Assembly (NCBI RefSeq): GCF_004005865.1
Contig: NZ_SACN01000001.1
Location: 1,798,001-1,862,000 of the forward strand
DNA: 64,000 bases
From: Sphingomonas crocodyli
Lineage (GTDB): Bacteria > Pseudomonadota > Alphaproteobacteria > Sphingomonadales > Sphingomonadaceae
Direction: 5' to 3'
In this document: positions 61,415 through 64,000 of the stretch, piece by piece
How positions within the stretch are numbered: position 1 is the first letter of the stretch
How the letters are laid out: every line of letters begins with the position of its first letter
Made by a program: the position numbers and the translations under genes
Notes under the pieces: model-generated
What the model saw: only the letters and a program-made list of their open reading frames with translations
The model's database searches: none
Told to the model about the DNA's origin: nothing

Positions 61415-62308
61415 TCAGTCGACCCAGTCGAGGCCGATCTCGCGGTAAAGACCGCGATCGTCGCTCCATTTCTCGGCCACCTTCACATGCAGGAACAGGT
61501 GGACCTTGCGATCGAGCAGCTTGGTCAGTTCCTCGCGCGACTTGCTGCCGATTTCCTTCAGGCGCGCGCCGCGCTTGCCCAGCACGATCGCGCGCTGGGT
61601 GTCGCGGGCGACGAGGATCTGCTGGTAGATCGCGACCGATCCGTCCTTGCGCTCCTCATATTTCTCGGTCTCGACCGCGCTGTCATAGGGCAGTTCGGCG
61701 TGGAGCTGGAGATAGAGCTGCTCGCGCGTCACTTCGGCCGCGAGCATGCGGTCGGTGGCGTCGGACACCTGCTCCTCGGGGAAGTGCCACGGCCCTTCGG
61801 GCATGCGTGCAGCGAGCGCGCCCTTGAGATCATCGACGCCGTCGCCGGTCGAGGCGGAGACCATGAAGATCGCCTCGGGGCTCAACGCTTCCTGAAGCTT
61901 GGTCGCCAGTTCGAGCAGCGATCCCTTCGAACAGAGATCGACCTTGTTGAGGATGACGAGCTTCGGCTCGCGCCGTTCGGCCAGCGTCTGGACCAGCGGG
62001 GCGACCCGCTTGGTGATCCCGGCCTCGGCATCGAGGACGAACGCGATCAGATCGGCATCCTGCGCGCCGCCCCATGCGGCCGCGACCATCGCGCGATCGA
62101 GCCGGCGCTTGGGATCAAAGATGCCGGGCGTGTCGATCAGCAGGATCTGCGACTGTTCGGCGATGGCGACGCCGATCAGGCGGGTGCGCGTCGTCTGCGC
62201 CTTGGGGCTGACGATCGCGACCTTCTGGCCGACGATGGCGTTGACGAGGGTCGATTTGCCGGCGTTCGGCGCACCGACGACGGCGACGAAACCGCAACGT
62301 TCGGTCAT
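61415..62308 (-). CDS. era: GTPase Era
   Basis: 297 residues from the ATG at 62308, which overlaps the rnc stop (ATGA). The G1 is GAPNAGKST, G3 DTPGIF, G4 NKVD, and the switch I region has TTRTRLIGV. A C-terminal KH domain (about 215-290) includes AIVLGKRGARLKEIG. It binds the 16S rRNA 3' end during small-subunit maturation. A longer frame to 62554 is not used. The rnc-era pair is conserved widely. Confidence 0.97.
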   Translation of the reverse strand: MTERCGFVAVVGAPNAGKSTLVNAIVGQKVAIVSPKAQTTRTRLIGVAIAEQSQILLIDTPGIFDPKRRLDRAMVAAAWGGAQDADLIAFVLDAEAGITKRVAPLVQTLAERREPKLVILNKVDLCSKGSLLELATKLQEALSPEAIFMVSASTGDGVDDLKGALAARMPEGPWHFPEEQVSDATDRMLAAEVTREQLYLQLHAELPYDSAVETEKYEERKDGSVAIYQQILVARDTQRAIVLGKRGARLKEIGSKSREELTKLLDRKVHLFLHVKVAEKWSDDRGLYREIGLDWVD

Positions 62309-62973
62309 GCGAGCTTCTCCAGAAGGGCTTTGGCGGCGGCGGTTTCCGCCTCCTGCTTGGACGTGCCTTCGGCGCTGGCCTCGGCGCGGCCGGGGATGGC
62401 GACGGTCACGTTGAAACGCGGTGCGTGGTGCGGGCCGGTGCGCGCACCCAGCGTGTAAACGGGCGGGCGGCAGCGATTGGCGGCGGCCCATTCCTGCAGC
62501 GCGGACTTGGGATGGCGCGGGGCCTGGGCCTGCCGCGTCACGCGATCGCCCCACACGCGGCGGACGAAGGCGGTTGCGCCCTCCAGTCCGGCCTCAAGAT
62601 AGAGCGCGCCGATCAGCGCCTCCACGACGTCGCCGACGACATTGTCCGAATGGCGCGCGCCATCGTCACGCGCCTGCTTGCCCAGGATCAGCCGCTCGGG
62701 CACGCCGATCTCGCGGCCCACCTCGGCACAGGTTTCGCGGCTGACGATCACGTTGAGACGGCGGGAGAGATTGCCCTCTGGCTCGTTCGGGAACTCGACA
62801 TAAATCCAGTCGGCCGCGATCAAGCCGAGAACCCGGTCGCCCAGGAATTCGAGCCGTTCATAATGGTCGGCATTGTAGCTGCCGTGGGTCAGCGCGCGGG
62901 TGAACAGGGCCGGATCGCGGGGCGTGTGGCCCAGCGCCTCGCGCACCCAGCCGGCGATGGCATCGTCATTCAT
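62305..62973 (-). CDS. rnc: ribonuclease III
   Basis: 222 residues. The signature ERLEFLGDRVLGLIAADWIY carries the catalytic acidic residues, with DVVEALIGALYLEAGLEGA as the second conserved block. A double-stranded RNA-binding domain fills the C-terminal about 70 residues (KSALQEWAAANRCRPPVYTL). It processes rRNA precursors and structured mRNAs. Coupled to era by ATGA. lepB, the usual upstream neighbour, is not seen within view. Confidence 0.97.
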   Translation of the reverse strand: MNDDAIAGWVREALGHTPRDPALFTRALTHGSYNADHYERLEFLGDRVLGLIAADWIYVEFPNEPEGNLSRRLNVIVSRETCAEVGREIGVPERLILGKQARDDGARHSDNVVGDVVEALIGALYLEAGLEGATAFVRRVWGDRVTRQAQAPRHPKSALQEWAAANRCRPPVYTLGARTGPHHAPRFNVTVAIPGRAEASAEGTSKQEAETAAAKALLEKLA

Positions 62974-63032
62974 CGGCGCGCCTTAGACGAAGCGGGTTCC
63001 GCCGTCACCTTTTTCGGGGCAGGGTTCGCCAT

Positions 63033-63209
63033 ATGGCCGAGATCATCAACCTCAACCGCGCCCGCAAGGCGAAGAAGCGCGCCGACGACAAGGTCCGCGC
63101 CGATGCGAACCGCGCGGCGTTCGGCCGGACGAAGGCGGAAAAACAGGCGGCGGATAAGGAGCGCGCCCGGATCGAGCGCACGGTCGACGGAGCGAAGCTG
63201 GAGGAGTGA
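63033..63209 (+). CDS. DUF4169-family small protein
   Basis: 58 residues. The start MAEIINLNRARKAKKRADDK is the hallmark of the DUF4169 family of short charged proteins in Alphaproteobacteria. The rest is Lys/Arg/Glu/Ala-rich and probably helical (FGRTKAEKQAADKERARIER). Divergent from rnc, with GGGGCAGGGT upstream. The role is unknown; its basic composition might suit RNA or ribosome contact, but that is a guess. The stop is a TGA at 63207-63209. Confidence 0.85.
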   Translation: MAEIINLNRARKAKKRADDKVRADANRAAFGRTKAEKQAADKERARIERTVDGAKLEE

Positions 63210-63224
63210 GCGCCGCAGCGGCGC

Positions 63225-63515
63225 TTACATCGCCGCCTTGACGAGGATCGCGCCGATGCCGCCCAGCGTGCAGCCCCAGAGCGTCACCGCGCCCAGGATG
63301 AAGCGCGACAGTTCGGCATTGTGCGAACGATGCTCGCGCGGCAGGCGCACAGACTGGCCAGCGGCGTAGCGGCCGACCTGTTCCTGCAGTACGCGCGCGG
63401 GGGATTCGATCGGGCGCGCGCTCGCCGCGGCCGCCTGGATCGGGTTCACCTGCTCCGGCGCGCGCACCGCCTGAAGCGTGCCGCCGTCGCGAATCTGCCG
63501 TTGGGGAGCTGTCAT
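63225..63515 (-). CDS. small membrane-anchored protein, unknown
   Basis: 96 residues. A polar N-terminal half (PQRQIRDGGTLQAVRAPEQV) with a Ala/Pro/Arg mid-region (PIESPARVLQEQVGRYAAGQ) is followed by one C-terminal membrane helix (about 72-93: FILGAVTLWGCTLGGIGAIL). A tail-anchored layout. No family was recognised. It lies between a DUF4169 gene and fliS. Confidence 0.6.
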   Translation of the reverse strand: MTAPQRQIRDGGTLQAVRAPEQVNPIQAAAASARPIESPARVLQEQVGRYAAGQSVRLPREHRSHNAELSRFILGAVTLWGCTLGGIGAILVKAAM

Positions 63516-63597
63516 GGCCTGTTCTCCGTTCGCGACGTTTCTGGGCGCGCGCTGCTAAAGGACATATGAAGCGACGTGGTGAACGCCGCCTTCATCC

Positions 63598-63987
63598 TCA
63601 GCCGATCTGATCCCAGGCGCTGGCGATTTCGGCGAGCATCGAGCGGGCTTCCTCGACCAGTTCGGGCTTGTTCTCGCGGCCGCCCTGCTGAACGAGGCGA
63701 CGGCCTTCGCGATAGACCTGCGCCAGCGTGATCGCCAGATCGCCGCCGGTGCGGAAATCGAGGCTGGTTTCGAGCGCGAGCAGGATGTTCGCGGCACGCT
63801 GCTGCTTGTCGATCATCTTGGCGCGATTGCCGACGCCCTGCGCGGCCTGCATGATCTCGATCGCCTTGATCAGTTCGTCGAACAGGATCGCGATCAGCTT
63901 GTGCGGCGACGCGCTCTCGATGCGGCTTTCGACATCGACAACCTGATAACGGCCACGGGCGGCACCGGGATAACCGGACATCAGCAT
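63598..63987 (-). CDS. fliS: flagellar export chaperone FliS
   Basis: 129 residues with AGGAG 7 bases before the ATG. The alphaproteobacterial FliS pattern is seen: RYQVVDVESRIESASPHKLI near the N-terminus, then ILFDELIKAIEIMQAAQGVG and a C-terminal helical bundle (LDFRTGGDLAITLAQVYREG). FliS binds flagellin in the cytosol and delivers it to the export gate. It is the only flagellar gene in view; more may lie beyond the right edge. Confidence 0.9.
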   Translation of the reverse strand: MLMSGYPGAARGRYQVVDVESRIESASPHKLIAILFDELIKAIEIMQAAQGVGNRAKMIDKQQRAANILLALETSLDFRTGGDLAITLAQVYREGRRLVQQGGRENKPELVEEARSMLAEIASAWDQIG

Positions 63988-64000
63988 TCAAAGCTCCTGA

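Overview
The window is GC-rich alphaproteobacterial chromosome, most likely from a sphingomonad (Sphingomonadaceae). This rests on the ChvG/ChvI pair, the rpsT-dnaA and mutM//ubiE-ubiB-coaBC neighbourhoods, the ClpP/ClpX and Coq4-family proteins, the intracellular PHB depolymerase, a DUF4169 small protein and many GC-rich inverted intergenic repeats. No species can be named from sequence alone. Genes are dense, often overlap by ATGA, and several use GTG or TTG starts.

0-18.3 kb is mainly housekeeping. It holds ChvG (cut by the left edge) and ChvI, a GGDEF protein, guaB, an RsmB-type methyltransferase and a TPR protein. A classical lptD-surA-pdxA-rsmA block lies on the minus strand, followed by pepA-holC, a MerC-like protein, a Zur-type Fur regulator, a GAF/HWE-type histidine kinase, dut and a cytochrome P450.

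18.3-26 kb is accessory in character, with visibly lower GC in parts. It holds an AIPR-family (abortive-infection-type) protein, then a short HTH gene and a full-length HTH-TM-DUF4019 gene. These two share about 245 bp of direct repeat, which flanks a membrane GAF hybrid histidine kinase. An MFS exporter and a Coq4-family protein follow. This block sits between coaBC and dut, which are usually neighbours in alphaproteobacteria, so it looks like an insertion into that conserved cluster.

26-36 kb returns to a conserved core: ubiE-ubiB-coaBC (minus) with a MntA-HepT toxin-antitoxin pair threaded between ubiB and coaBC, then mutM, rpsT, dnaA, tRNA-Leu(UAG) and tig. The trigger factor has an unusual His-rich and Lys/Ala-rich tail.

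36-64 kb contains clpP, a large membrane protein and clpX; an ECF sigma factor bracketed by two related repeats; an OpgC-type acyltransferase; an ABC exporter; and a ferredoxin plus two cysteine desulfurases in one overlapping operon. Next come a PHB depolymerase, an exported helical-repeat protein and a dipeptide epimerase in an overlapping string, then tRNA-Arg(CCG), trhO, a GST-like protein, a GDPD, a second Coq4-family gene, dapB and nth, a fasciclin protein, a sirtuin, a DUF900 hydrolase, rnc-era and fliS at the right edge. At least nine intergenic inverted-repeat elements of several families punctuate the window. No CRISPR array, rRNA, transposase or integrase gene was seen.
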